A stretch of DNA of 64,000 nucleotides, from the NCBI RefSeq assembly GCF_028583725.1, contig NZ_CP110680.1, positions 992,001 through 1,056,000 on the forward strand, given 5' to 3'. Under the pieces are notes generated by a model, which made no database searches, had not been told where the DNA came from, and worked only from the letters and a program-made list of their open reading frames with translations. Numbering within the stretch: the stretch's first letter is position 1; every line of letters begins with the position of its first letter. Shown here piece after piece: positions 7,894 to 16,029 of the stretch. Made by a program: the position numbers and the translations under genes. The stretch is from Cellulomonas fimi. Lineage in GTDB: Bacteria; Actinomycetota; Actinomycetes; Actinomycetales; Cellulomonadaceae.

Positions 7894-9855
7894 TCAGGGC
7901 ACGTCGACGCGCCGGCCCGACAGCCCGGCGAGCGTCGCCGCCGTGCGTGCCTGCTTCACGCGGTACATCGCCGCGTCCGCGTCCCGCATGACGTCGTCCG
8001 CGGTCCCCGGCACCCGCGCGCTCGTCGCGATGCCGATGCTCACGCCGACCTGCACCGACGTCCCGCCCACGGCGAGCGGCTCGAGCAGCGCGCGGCTCAG
8101 GCGTTCGGCGACCCGGGTCGCGTCGGTGGTCGACGACATGCCGTCGAGGAGCACGACGAACTCGTCACCGCCGAGCCGCGCAGCGAGGTCGTTGGCGCGC
8201 ACGGCACGGCTGATCCGCCCCGCGACCGCCACCAGCACCTGGTCGCCGACGGCGTGACCGAGCGAGTCGTTGACCTCCTTGAACCCGTCCAGGTCGAGGA
8301 ACAGCACGCCGAAGTGGTAGTGCGTGTGGTGCTGAGCGCGGCTCACGCAGCGCTGCAGCTGCTCGGTGAACAGCGCCCGGTTCGCCAGCCCCGTGAGCGG
8401 GTCGTGCAGCGCCGCGCGACGCAGCCGTTCCTCGGTGTCGCGCAGCTCGAGCGCGACCGTGAGCAGCGCGGTGCACTGGTACGGGCTCTCGCGGCCGTTC
8501 TCGACGCCCGTCTGCAGCGGACCGACGAACGTGAGCAGACCCCAGTCGCTGTCGTTGACCTTGGCGGGCACGACGAGCACGACGTCCTCGGGCTCGCGCG
8601 CGAGCGCGATCACGTCGCGCGGGGGGAACGACCGGACGGTCGTGCGGCGGACGACGGCGCCCGACGGGGCGGTCCGCACCGCGTCGCCGTCAGGGGCGCG
8701 CTCGTACGTCCCCGTGACCCGCAGCAGCCGCTCGTCGGCGTCCGTCGACGACCGCTCGTCCGTCGCCCACAGGCCGAGGCAGCCCGCGCGCGCGAACGTG
8801 TGCCGCATCCAGCGCAGCGCGGCCGGGTCCTCGTCGGGCGTGTGGAGCAGGTCCATCGTCAGCTCGTAGTGCATCGCGACGGTCCGGCCGAGCGCGCGCG
8901 CCCCGGCGAACGCGCGCTGCCGCGCCGACTGCGACGAGGCGTCCTCGGCCGGTCCGGCGGGCGCGCCCGTGCCGACGGGACACCCGCACGACTCCCGGGG
9001 GACGAACGTGGTCGGCACGCGCAGGGTCTCGTCGTCGCGTCGGCCACCGTCGCGGCGGTCGCGCAGAAGCTCGACCGCGGCCGCGCCCATCGCCTCCATC
9101 GGTTGCGCGACCGACGCGAGGCTCGGCGACTCGTAGGCGGCGCGGTCGATGTCGTCGAAGCCGACGACGGCCTGGTCACGCGGCACGACCCGCCCCGCCT
9201 CCCGGAGCACCCGGACCAGACCGATCGCGTTGAGGTCCGTTCCGCACACGACCGCCGTCGACGGCAGACCCGCCGCGAGCAGCGCGCGACCGGCCGCTTC
9301 GCCGCCCTCCTCCAGGTTGTCGGACGTGTCGACCACGAGGTCGTCGTCGGGCTCGATGCCCGCGGCCCGCAGACCCTCCTGGTACCCGGCGAACCGCTCG
9401 GCGACGTCCGGGACGTCGCGGAACCCGGCGAACGCGATCCGGGTGTGCCCGTGCTCCACGAGGTGCGCGACGGCCGCCGCCACGCCCGCCGCGTTGTCCG
9501 CGCGCACCGACGGCAGCCCCGGGAGCGAGTGCCCGACGAGGACCACGTCGGTGGCCGTCGCGCCCAGGTCCCGGACGTAGCGGTCCGCGACCGCGCCGAC
9601 CGGCACCACGAACCCGTCGGCGTGGTCGTGGGCCACCGGCGGCAGGGCGTCGGGGATCGTGTGGGCGTCGGTCCGGAACGACGCCGCGTCGAGCGTCTGG
9701 ACGACCAGCAGCCGGCTCGACGTGCGGCGCGCGCCGCGCTGCATGCCGTTGAGCAGCCGGCCGTAGAACGGCCCGCCGATGAACGGCGACAGCACCGCGA
9801 CGAGCGGCTCCCCGGAGAGTCGGCCGCCGTCGCCGTCCTCGCGCTCGCCTGCCAT
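7894..9855 (-). CDS. diguanylate cyclase with LacI-like periplasmic-binding sensor domain
   Basis: This 653-residue soluble protein begins with a LacI/periplasmic-binding fold (about 15-275: VAVLSPFIGGPFYGRLLNGM, then HTRIAFAGF, TAVVCGTDLNAIGLVRVLRE and VGFDDIDRAAY). It lacks the helix-turn-helix and has no signal peptide. A middle region (about 300-480) is unassigned and may be GAF-like. A full GGDEF domain follows, with the active site RLGGDEF at 560-566 and an RxxD inhibitory site (RAND) five residues before GGDEF. It should make cyclic di-GMP in response to a small ligand, probably a sugar, bound in the cytoplasm. No EAL domain is present. The ribosome site before the ATG is weak. Confidence 0.9.
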   Translation of the reverse strand: MAGEREDGDGGRLSGEPLVAVLSPFIGGPFYGRLLNGMQRGARRTSSRLLVVQTLDAASFRTDAHTIPDALPPVAHDHADGFVVPVGAVADRYVRDLGATATDVVLVGHSLPGLPSVRADNAAGVAAAVAHLVEHGHTRIAFAGFRDVPDVAERFAGYQEGLRAAGIEPDDDLVVDTSDNLEEGGEAAGRALLAAGLPSTAVVCGTDLNAIGLVRVLREAGRVVPRDQAVVGFDDIDRAAYESPSLASVAQPMEAMGAAAVELLRDRRDGGRRDDETLRVPTTFVPRESCGCPVGTGAPAGPAEDASSQSARQRAFAGARALGRTVAMHYELTMDLLHTPDEDPAALRWMRHTFARAGCLGLWATDERSSTDADERLLRVTGTYERAPDGDAVRTAPSGAVVRRTTVRSFPPRDVIALAREPEDVVLVVPAKVNDSDWGLLTFVGPLQTGVENGRESPYQCTALLTVALELRDTEERLRRAALHDPLTGLANRALFTEQLQRCVSRAQHHTHYHFGVLFLDLDGFKEVNDSLGHAVGDQVLVAVAGRISRAVRANDLAARLGGDEFVVLLDGMSSTTDATRVAERLSRALLEPLAVGGTSVQVGVSIGIATSARVPGTADDVMRDADAAMYRVKQARTAATLAGLSGRRVDVP

Positions 9856-9962
9856 CCGTGCCGCCGCTCGTCGTCGCCCCGTCGCGCTGTCGCCCGTGCG
9901 TATCGGTCGCCCGGGGCACGTGCTGAGGCACGGGCCGCGCCGCCACCCGCCCGGCGCAGCGA

Positions 9963-9983
9963 CGCCCCGGACGGACCGGGGCG
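9963..9983 (-). terminator. hairpin after sigma unit 4
   Basis: A perfect 8-bp stem (CGCCCCGG / CCGGGGCG) with a 5-nt loop sits 25 nt past the stop of the unit 4 partner. Confidence 0.55.
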
Positions 9984-10008
9984 CCGCGACGTCGCGCGGT
10001 GCGCCCGG

Positions 10009-11421
10009 TCAGCGCACGACGACCTCGAACCCGTCGCCGACGACGGCGACCCACTCGCCGCGCGGCGTCAGGCCGGTCGCGGGCGTCCACGTCGAGGACA
10101 CGACGCCGTGCGCGACCGGATGGACGGTGTAGGTGCCGGCCGGGAGCGGCTCGCCGGGTGTGAAGTCGTCGGGCGAGCAGGCGGTCAGCGTGGCCGCGAC
10201 GCCGGCCGGCGACGCGGTGGCCGTGCCGAGGTCGACCACCGCCGTCATCCCGTCACGGAGCACGAGCGTGGAGCCGACGACAACCCCGTCCCTGCTCACG
10301 ACCAGGACGGTCTCCCGCGGCGAGAAACGGACCCGTCCCTCGCCGTCGTACCGCAGCCACGCCTCGAGGGCGATCTCGTCCCCGACGGCGACCGTCGCGG
10401 GCGGTCCCGAGGCGGTCTCCAGCCGCAGCCCGCCGGGCGACGCGGTCGTCGGCGCGGGGTCGCCGCACGTCGGCACCTGGCCGGCCGTCCACGGCGCGAC
10501 GGCAGGAGCGGGCGTCGCCGCGGTCGGCGCGCGGTCCGAGACCGTGAACGGCACGGGCTCGCCGCGCGCGACGAGCCACCGCAGGCCCTCCTGCTCGACG
10601 TACTCGGTCGGGGTCATGTCGCCGTACAGCTCCGCGGGCAGCTCGGAGGTCCCGAGGTCGACGACGGGTGTCCAGGCCACGAGCTCGTAGTCGCCGGGCG
10701 GGAGCGCGCTGCCGACCGACGCGGTCGTGCCGGTGCCCGGGTCGCACACGACGAGCGCGACGTCGCCGTGGTACGGCACGACGTCGGCGCTCTCCGACCA
10801 CACGGGGTCGAGCGCGACACCGAGGTCGGTCCCGCGGTAGAGGTCGACGCCGCCCGCGACGACGACACCGTCGCGGAGCACCGACAGGCGCGGTCCCGCC
10901 GCGTCGAAGCCGACGATCGTGGACGTGACCTCCGGGGCCAGCAGCCACGCGCTGACGCGCAGCGCGTCGCCCGCAGCGACGACGGCGGCGTCGAGCGGGT
11001 CCGCCTCCCCGTCCCCGAGCTCGGCGTGCGTGCGCCACGTCGCGGCGAACCCGCCCTCGGCGGGCGCGTCGGCGAGCGCCCCGCACGCGCCGAAGGGCGC
11101 GGTCGGGTCACCCGGCGGCAGCACCACGGAGGTGGTCGTCGGCGCCGGCTCTGGGCTCGTGCTCGCGCTCGGGCCGGGTGACGAGGTGGGCGACGGCGTC
11201 TGGGCCGGCGGAGGCGGTGTCGGGAGGCGGCTCGCGAGCGCGGCGCCCGCCGCGAGGACGACCGCCGCGGTGGCCGACGCGGCGGCGACGGCGGCCGCCC
11301 TGACCCGCCGCCGGCGCCGCGTCCGGCCGGTGAGCGCGGCGACGTCGAGGCCACCGTCGGGGACGGCCGTGCTGTGCCGGGCCGCCAGGTCGTGCAGGTC
11401 GTGGAAGAGGTCGCGGGTCAT
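10009..11421 (-). CDS. membrane partner protein of ECF sigma unit 4 (putative anti-sigma)
   Basis: This 470-residue protein has a cytoplasmic N-terminus with RTRRRRRVR and a hydrophobic segment (about 40-65, AAAVAAASATAAVVLAAGAAL). A Pro/Ser/Thr-rich linker (about 66-100) comes next, then two related outer domains, each with a pattern like V/I-x-x-W-L, then SRDGVVVG or LRDGVVVAG, and ending LPPGDYELVAW / LPAGTYTVHPV. It is longer than the other three partners and looks internally duplicated. The ATG overlaps the sigma stop by 4 nt. The linker and duplicated domain suggest reach into or across the cell wall. Anti-sigma function is inferred. Confidence 0.72.
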   Translation of the reverse strand: MTRDLFHDLHDLAARHSTAVPDGGLDVAALTGRTRRRRRVRAAAVAAASATAAVVLAAGAALASRLPTPPPPAQTPSPTSSPGPSASTSPEPAPTTTSVVLPPGDPTAPFGACGALADAPAEGGFAATWRTHAELGDGEADPLDAAVVAAGDALRVSAWLLAPEVTSTIVGFDAAGPRLSVLRDGVVVAGGVDLYRGTDLGVALDPVWSESADVVPYHGDVALVVCDPGTGTTASVGSALPPGDYELVAWTPVVDLGTSELPAELYGDMTPTEYVEQEGLRWLVARGEPVPFTVSDRAPTAATPAPAVAPWTAGQVPTCGDPAPTTASPGGLRLETASGPPATVAVGDEIALEAWLRYDGEGRVRFSPRETVLVVSRDGVVVGSTLVLRDGMTAVVDLGTATASPAGVAATLTACSPDDFTPGEPLPAGTYTVHPVAHGVVSSTWTPATGLTPRGEWVAVVGDGFEVVVR

Positions 11422-11948
11422 CGCCGGACTCCCTTCGCGATCGTCGGGACGTCGTCGAGCAGGTCAGGCTGCGGGCCGAGGAGCGGTTCGAGACGTCGTC
11501 GCGCGTCCGACAGGTACCGCTTGACGGCGCCGTCGGACACGCCGAGGCGGTGCCCGATCTCCGGGAGCGTCAGGTCGTCGTAGAAGCGCAGGACGACGCA
11601 GGCGCGCTCGCGCGGGGACAGCGCGTCGAGGGCGGCGGCGACGTCGGCGCGGTCCCCGGCGGCCGACGTCTCGTCGGATGCGTACGCACCGGTCGCGACC
11701 AGGTGCACCACCTGGTCGAGGCGCCGGCGGCGCCGCCAGCCGTCGAGGTAGGCGTTGAGGATCGCGCGACGGACGTACGCCTCGACCTCGTCGACCGGGC
11801 CGCGCCGGTGCCGGGTGAACGCGTTGACGAGCGCGTCCTGCACGAGGTCCTGCGCGGCGTGCAGATCACCGGTGAGCAGGCGCGCGTACGCGACGAGCGC
11901 GCCGCCGCGCTCCGCGACCACGCGACCGAGCTCGTCCTCCCACGTCAC
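11418..11948 (-). CDS. ECF sigma factor, SigE-type (unit 4)
   Basis: This 176-residue ECF factor has region 2 (TGDLHAAQDLVQDALVNAF) and region 4 (LSPRERACVVLRFYDDLTLPEIGHRLGVSDGAVKRYLSDA). The start was set at GTG 11948, reading VTWEDELGRVV, because it matches the length and N-terminus of the paralogues and has GGAGG 8-9 nt before it; the longer ATG reading from 12062 would swallow the promoter. It is the most diverged of the four copies and lies about 6 kb from the others, with its own partner and promoter. Confidence 0.9.
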   Translation of the reverse strand: MTWEDELGRVVAERGGALVAYARLLTGDLHAAQDLVQDALVNAFTRHRRGPVDEVEAYVRRAILNAYLDGWRRRRRLDQVVHLVATGAYASDETSAAGDRADVAAALDALSPRERACVVLRFYDDLTLPEIGHRLGVSDGAVKRYLSDARRRLEPLLGPQPDLLDDVPTIAKGVRR

Positions 11949-11989
11949 CGGTGCGCCTCCGTCCCTCGTCGATGCCTCATGACCGTCCT

Positions 11990-12015
11990 GACGTACGGGA
12001 CATCGGAACGGTTGG
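11990..12015 (-). promoter_or_regulatory. predicted ECF promoter of unit 4
   Basis: On the minus strand CAAC (12011-12014) is followed after 17 nt by CGTC (11990-11993), about 41 nt before the GTG start. The -35 region reads CCCCAACCGTTCC. Confidence 0.6.
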
Positions 12016-12158
12016 GGTCGGGCTGCAACCCGGTGTCCACCTCCCGGTGCGATCCAGGTCACATCGCGTGGCTAGACTCTGCGGGTCCGGCGGCAACGGG
12101 GCCGACCGGACATGCGTGGTCGAAGGGGCGGCCGCGCGGCACCATCCGGGGAGGATGC

Positions 12159-14459
12159 ATGGTCGAGCTCGGTTCCACGAGCATCACGATCGTCGTGGTC
12201 ATCGCAGCGGTCGCGGTCGCGTCACTGATCGTCGCCGCGGTGCTGCGCCGTCAGGTGCTCGCGGCCGGTGAGGGTACGGCCTCCATGCGCGAGATCGCGC
12301 GCGCGGTCCAGGAGGGGGCGTCGGCGTACCTGAGCCGGCAGTTCCGCACCCTGGCCATCTTCGCGGTCGTCGTCTGCGCCCTGCTGTTCCTGCTGCCGGG
12401 CGACTCCGGCGTCAAGGTCGGGCGGTCCATCTTCTTCCTGGTCGGCGCGGTGTTCTCCGCGGCGATCGGCTTCCTGGGCATGTGGCTCGCGACGCGCGCG
12501 AACCTGCGCGTCGCCGCGGCCGCGTCCCAGCCGGGCGGCCGGGCCGAGGGCGCGCGCATCGCGTTCCGCACCGGCGGGGTCGTCGGGATGAGCGTCGTCG
12601 GGCTCGGCCTGCTCGGTGCGGCGGCGGTCGTGCTGCTGTACCGCGGCGAGGCGCCCGGCGTGCTGGAGGGCTTCGGCTTCGGCGCCGCGCTGCTCGCGAT
12701 GTTCATGCGTGTCGGCGGCGGCATCTTCACCAAGGCCGCCGACGTCGGCGCCGACCTCGTCGGCAAGGTCGAGCAGGGCATCCCCGAGGACGATCCGCGC
12801 AACGCCGCGACCATCGCGGACAACGTCGGCGACAACGTCGGCGACTGCGCGGGCATGGCCGCCGACCTGTTCGAGTCGTACGCCGTGACGCTCGTGGCCG
12901 CGCTCATCCTCGGCAAGGCCGCGTTCGGTGAGCACGGCCTCGTCTTCCCGCTCATCGTGACGACCGTCGGCGCGCTCGTCGCGGCGCTGGGCGTCGCGAT
13001 CACGCGGGTCCGCGGCAACGAGAGCGGCCTCACCGCGATCAACCGCGGCTTCTACATCTCGGCGCTCGTGGGCGTCGCGCTCGCCGCGGTGGCGGCGTTC
13101 GTCTACCTGCCGTCGTCCTTCGCCGACTTCACCGGCGGGACCGCGGGGCTCGAGACGCACGCCGGCGACCCGCGCCTCATCGCGTCGGCCGCCGTCGCGA
13201 TCGGCGTCGTCCTCGCCGGGATCATCCTGTGGGTCACCGGCTACTTCACCGGCACGACGAGCAAGCCCACGTTGCACGTCGCCAAGACGACCCTCACCGG
13301 TGCGGCGACCGTCGTCCTGTCGGGCATCGGCGTCGGGTTCGAGTCCGCCGTCTACACCGCGGGCATCATCGCGGCCGCGATCTGCGGCGTGTTCCTCATC
13401 GCCGGCGGCAACGTCGCGCTCGCGCTGTTCCTCATCGCGCTCGCGGGCTGCGGCCTGCTGACCACCGTCGGCGTCATCGTCGCGATGGACACGTTCGGGC
13501 CGGTCAGCGACAACGCGCAGGGCATCGCCGAGATGTCGGGCGACGTGACGCCCGAGGGCGCGCAGATCCTCACCGACCTCGACGCGGTCGGGAACACGAC
13601 GAAGGCCGTCACCAAGGGCATCGCGATCGCGACGGCCGTGCTCGCGGCGACCGCGCTGTTCGGGTCGTACGCGGACGCGGTCCGGACCGCGCTGAACGAC
13701 ATCTCCGGGTCGGTCGGGAACGATATCGTCGCCGCGATGCTGTCGTACGACATCATCAGCCCGGTCACGCTCGTCGGCGTGATCCTCGGTGGCGCGACCG
13801 TCTTCCTGTTCTCCGGCCTGGCGATCGACGCCGTGACCCGCGCCGCGGGCGCGATCGTCTTCGAGGTGCGCCGCCAGTTCCGCGACTTCCCCGGCATCAT
13901 GACCGGCGAGACGCGGCCCGAGTACGGCAAGGTCGTCGACATCTGCACGCGCGACTCGCTGCGCGAGCTCGCCACCCCGGGTCTGCTCGCGGCGTTCGCG
14001 CCGATCGCCGTCGGCTTCGGCCTCGGCGTCGGGCCGCTCGCCGGGTTCCTCGCCGGGGCCATCGGCTCCGGTGTCCTCATGGCCGTGTTCCTCGCGAACG
14101 CGGGCGGCACGTGGGACAACGCGAAGAAGATCGTCGAGGACGGGCACTACGGCGGCAAGGGGTCCGACGCGCACGCCGCGGCCGTCATCGGCGACACCGT
14201 GGGCGACCCGTTCAAGGACACCGCCGGCCCGGCGATCAACCCGCTCATCAAGGTCATGAACCTCGTGTCGGTGCTCATCGCCCCGGCGGTGGTCGTCATC
14301 TCGGTCGGCGACGACGCGAACCACGTCGCCCGCCTGTCCATCGCGGTCGTCGCGGCGCTCATCGCGTTCGGTGCCGTGATCGCGTCCCGCCTGCGGGCCG
14401 CACGCGTGGACCGCGAGGAGACCGTCGCGCACGAGGCGGAGCGCGCCCTGGCCCGCTGA
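12159..14459 (+). CDS. hppA: K+-independent proton-translocating membrane pyrophosphatase
   Basis: This 766-residue integral membrane enzyme hydrolyses pyrophosphate and pumps protons across the cytoplasmic membrane. The catalytic loop is at about 195-237 (DVGADLVGKVEQG, DDPRNAATIADN, VGDNVGDCAGMAADLFE), with the second acidic loop at DNAKKIVEDG and GDTVGDPFKDTAGP. The subtype marker reads GNTTKA with Lys482, the K+-independent form; K+-dependent enzymes have GNTTAA. Many hydrophobic segments fit the family's 16. The ATG at 12159 is preceded by GGGGAGG. A TAGACT hexamer at 12073-12078 may be a housekeeping -10. Confidence 0.97.
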   Translation: MVELGSTSITIVVVIAAVAVASLIVAAVLRRQVLAAGEGTASMREIARAVQEGASAYLSRQFRTLAIFAVVVCALLFLLPGDSGVKVGRSIFFLVGAVFSAAIGFLGMWLATRANLRVAAAASQPGGRAEGARIAFRTGGVVGMSVVGLGLLGAAAVVLLYRGEAPGVLEGFGFGAALLAMFMRVGGGIFTKAADVGADLVGKVEQGIPEDDPRNAATIADNVGDNVGDCAGMAADLFESYAVTLVAALILGKAAFGEHGLVFPLIVTTVGALVAALGVAITRVRGNESGLTAINRGFYISALVGVALAAVAAFVYLPSSFADFTGGTAGLETHAGDPRLIASAAVAIGVVLAGIILWVTGYFTGTTSKPTLHVAKTTLTGAATVVLSGIGVGFESAVYTAGIIAAAICGVFLIAGGNVALALFLIALAGCGLLTTVGVIVAMDTFGPVSDNAQGIAEMSGDVTPEGAQILTDLDAVGNTTKAVTKGIAIATAVLAATALFGSYADAVRTALNDISGSVGNDIVAAMLSYDIISPVTLVGVILGGATVFLFSGLAIDAVTRAAGAIVFEVRRQFRDFPGIMTGETRPEYGKVVDICTRDSLRELATPGLLAAFAPIAVGFGLGVGPLAGFLAGAIGSGVLMAVFLANAGGTWDNAKKIVEDGHYGGKGSDAHAAAVIGDTVGDPFKDTAGPAINPLIKVMNLVSVLIAPAVVVISVGDDANHVARLSIAVVAALIAFGAVIASRLRAARVDREETVAHEAERALAR

Positions 14460-14470
14460 CCCCGCACCAC

Positions 14471-14511
14471 CCGGACGCCGTCCGTCCCCTCGTGGGGCGG
14501 GCGGCGTCCGG
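14471..14511 (+). terminator. terminator hairpin after hppA
   Basis: Two arms of about 18 nt (14471-14489 and 14494-14511) pair over nearly their whole length around a TCGT loop, 11 nt past the hppA stop. Confidence 0.7.
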
Positions 14512-14606
14512 CGTCCGGGTTGAGCGCGCGTGCCCGGACGTCCATGCTCGTCGGGCACGCGAGGGCCGCCGGCGGAGGCGGCGCGCGACGACGAGCAGGA
14601 GGCAGC

Positions 14607-15278
14607 GTGGCGCAGGTGGTGGTCCTCGTCGGACGCGACCGGTACGGCGACCCGTGGCACGACCACGCGGCGACGTCGGACGCGGTCGCGACGCTCCTGC
14701 GGGCCGAGGGCCACGACGTCGCCGTGCGCAGCGTCTTCCCGGACGCGCTCGACGGCGTCGACCGCCCCGACCTGCTCGTCGTCAACTGCGGTCAGGGGCC
14801 GCTCGACCCCGCGGCCGCGGAGGAGTGGCGGGGTTTCCACGACCGGCGCGCCGCGCTCGTCGACGGCGGCACCGCGGTGCTGGGCCTGCACCAGGCGGCG
14901 AACACGTTCAACGACGACCCGCGCTGGGCGGCGACGCTCGGCGGCCGGTGGGACGACGACGTGTCCTGGCACCCGCCGCTCGACGAGGCGCGGTTCCGGG
15001 TCGTCGACCGAGCGCACCCGGTCACCGACGGGCTCGACGAGGTCGTGGCCCCCGACGAGCGGTACGCGGACCTCGTCGTGTCCGGCGACGTGCGCGTGCT
15101 GCTCGTCGCCGACGTCCCGGACGGCGACGGCGCGACGCGCCCCCACCCGGTCGTGTGGGTCGCGGGCGGTGCGGGACGCGTCGTGTACGACGCGCTCGGC
15201 CACGACGTGCGCTCGTACGCCTCGCCGTCGCGGCGCGCGCTGCTGCGACGTGAGGTCGCGTGGCTGCTCGACGCGTGA
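14607..15278 (+). CDS. ThuA-like domain protein
   Basis: This 223-residue protein has the glutamine-amidotransferase-like fold of the ThuA family: VVLVGRDRYGDPWHDH at the start, LLVVNCGQG (about 50-58), GLHQAANTF (about 90-98), then DERY and a C-terminal GRVVYDALGHD. ThuA proteins occur with sugar metabolism, and their reaction is not settled. The start is GTG 14607 with AGGAGG 4 nt upstream; the upstream ATG reading is low-complexity and has no ribosome site. The next gene follows after 13 nt, so the two are probably co-transcribed. Confidence 0.82.
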   Translation: MAQVVVLVGRDRYGDPWHDHAATSDAVATLLRAEGHDVAVRSVFPDALDGVDRPDLLVVNCGQGPLDPAAAEEWRGFHDRRAALVDGGTAVLGLHQAANTFNDDPRWAATLGGRWDDDVSWHPPLDEARFRVVDRAHPVTDGLDEVVAPDERYADLVVSGDVRVLLVADVPDGDGATRPHPVVWVAGGAGRVVYDALGHDVRSYASPSRRALLRREVAWLLDA

Positions 15279-15291
15279 TGCGCTGGTCGCC

Positions 15292-16029
15292 GTGACGCTG
15301 CGCGTGATGTCCTACAACGTCAAGGGCCTCCAGCTCGACGGCCGGGCCGTCGCGGCGGTCGTCCGTGCGGAGGCGCCGGACGTGCTGGCGGTGCAGGAGC
15401 CCCCGCGCGGGCTGCTCGGCCGGTGGCGGCTGCACCGGTTCGCGCGACGGGCCGGCCTGCGGGTGGTCGTCGGCGGGCGGGGCGCCCGGACGACGTCGTT
15501 GCTCGTCGCCCGCGGCACGGCCGTGACGCACGCGCACGCGCTCGCACTGCCATGGCAGGCGGGCACGGTCCGGCGCGGGGTCGCGCTCGCCCGGGTCGGC
15601 GGGGTCGTGGTCGTCGCGGTCCACCTCTCGCTGGACCGGGCCGAGCGGCTGCGGCACCTCGACGTGCTCGACACGCACCTCGCGCGGGCCCCGCGGCCGC
15701 TCGTCGTGGTGGGCGACCTCAACGAGCCGCCGGGCGGCCCGACGTGGCGCCGGCTGCTCGACGCCGTCGTGGAGGGGACGGCGCGGACCGTCCTCGGGGG
15801 GCTGCTCGACGCCGCCCCCGACGGCCCGCCCACCTACCCGGCCGTCGACGCACGCCATCGCATCGACGTCCTGCTGCACGACCCCGCGCTGCGCGTCGTG
15901 GACGCACGCGTGCGCGACGACGCGCTCGTGCACGCGGCCAGCGACCACCGGCCGCTCGTCGTGGACCTCGCGCTCGGCCCGGACGCGGCGGCGCGGGCGG
16001 GCGCGGACGGTCAGCGCGGGTCGACGTAG
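15292..16029 (+). CDS. endonuclease/exonuclease/phosphatase (EEP) family hydrolase
   Basis: This 245-residue protein shows the order of EEP-fold metal hydrolases: MSYNVKG (N-terminal Asn), QEPP (metal-binding Glu), HLSLDRAERLRHLDVL (His), GDLNEPPGG (Asp/Asn), RIDVLLHD and the final catalytic SDHRPLVVDL. Members cut DNA, phospholipids or phosphoesters, and the substrate cannot be told here. It starts at GTG 15292 and has no signal peptide. Its 3' end overlaps the convergent GrpE-like gene by 19 nt. Confidence 0.85.
   Translation: MTLRVMSYNVKGLQLDGRAVAAVVRAEAPDVLAVQEPPRGLLGRWRLHRFARRAGLRVVVGGRGARTTSLLVARGTAVTHAHALALPWQAGTVRRGVALARVGGVVVVAVHLSLDRAERLRHLDVLDTHLARAPRPLVVVGDLNEPPGGPTWRRLLDAVVEGTARTVLGGLLDAAPDGPPTYPAVDARHRIDVLLHDPALRVVDARVRDDALVHAASDHRPLVVDLALGPDAAARAGADGQRGST

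Noticed and set aside
12093..12117. CAAC followed after 17 nt by CGTG upstream of hppA, like the sigma-unit promoters
   Set aside because: The second block is CGTG rather than CGTC, and a TAGACT -10-like hexamer lies upstream. The match is too weak to claim ECF control.
12222..15203. Very long open frame on the minus strand opposite hppA
   Set aside because: It is antisense to a clear pyrophosphatase gene. In DNA this GC-rich, stop codons are rare in all frames. The translation is Arg/Asp/Glu-rich and low in complexity.
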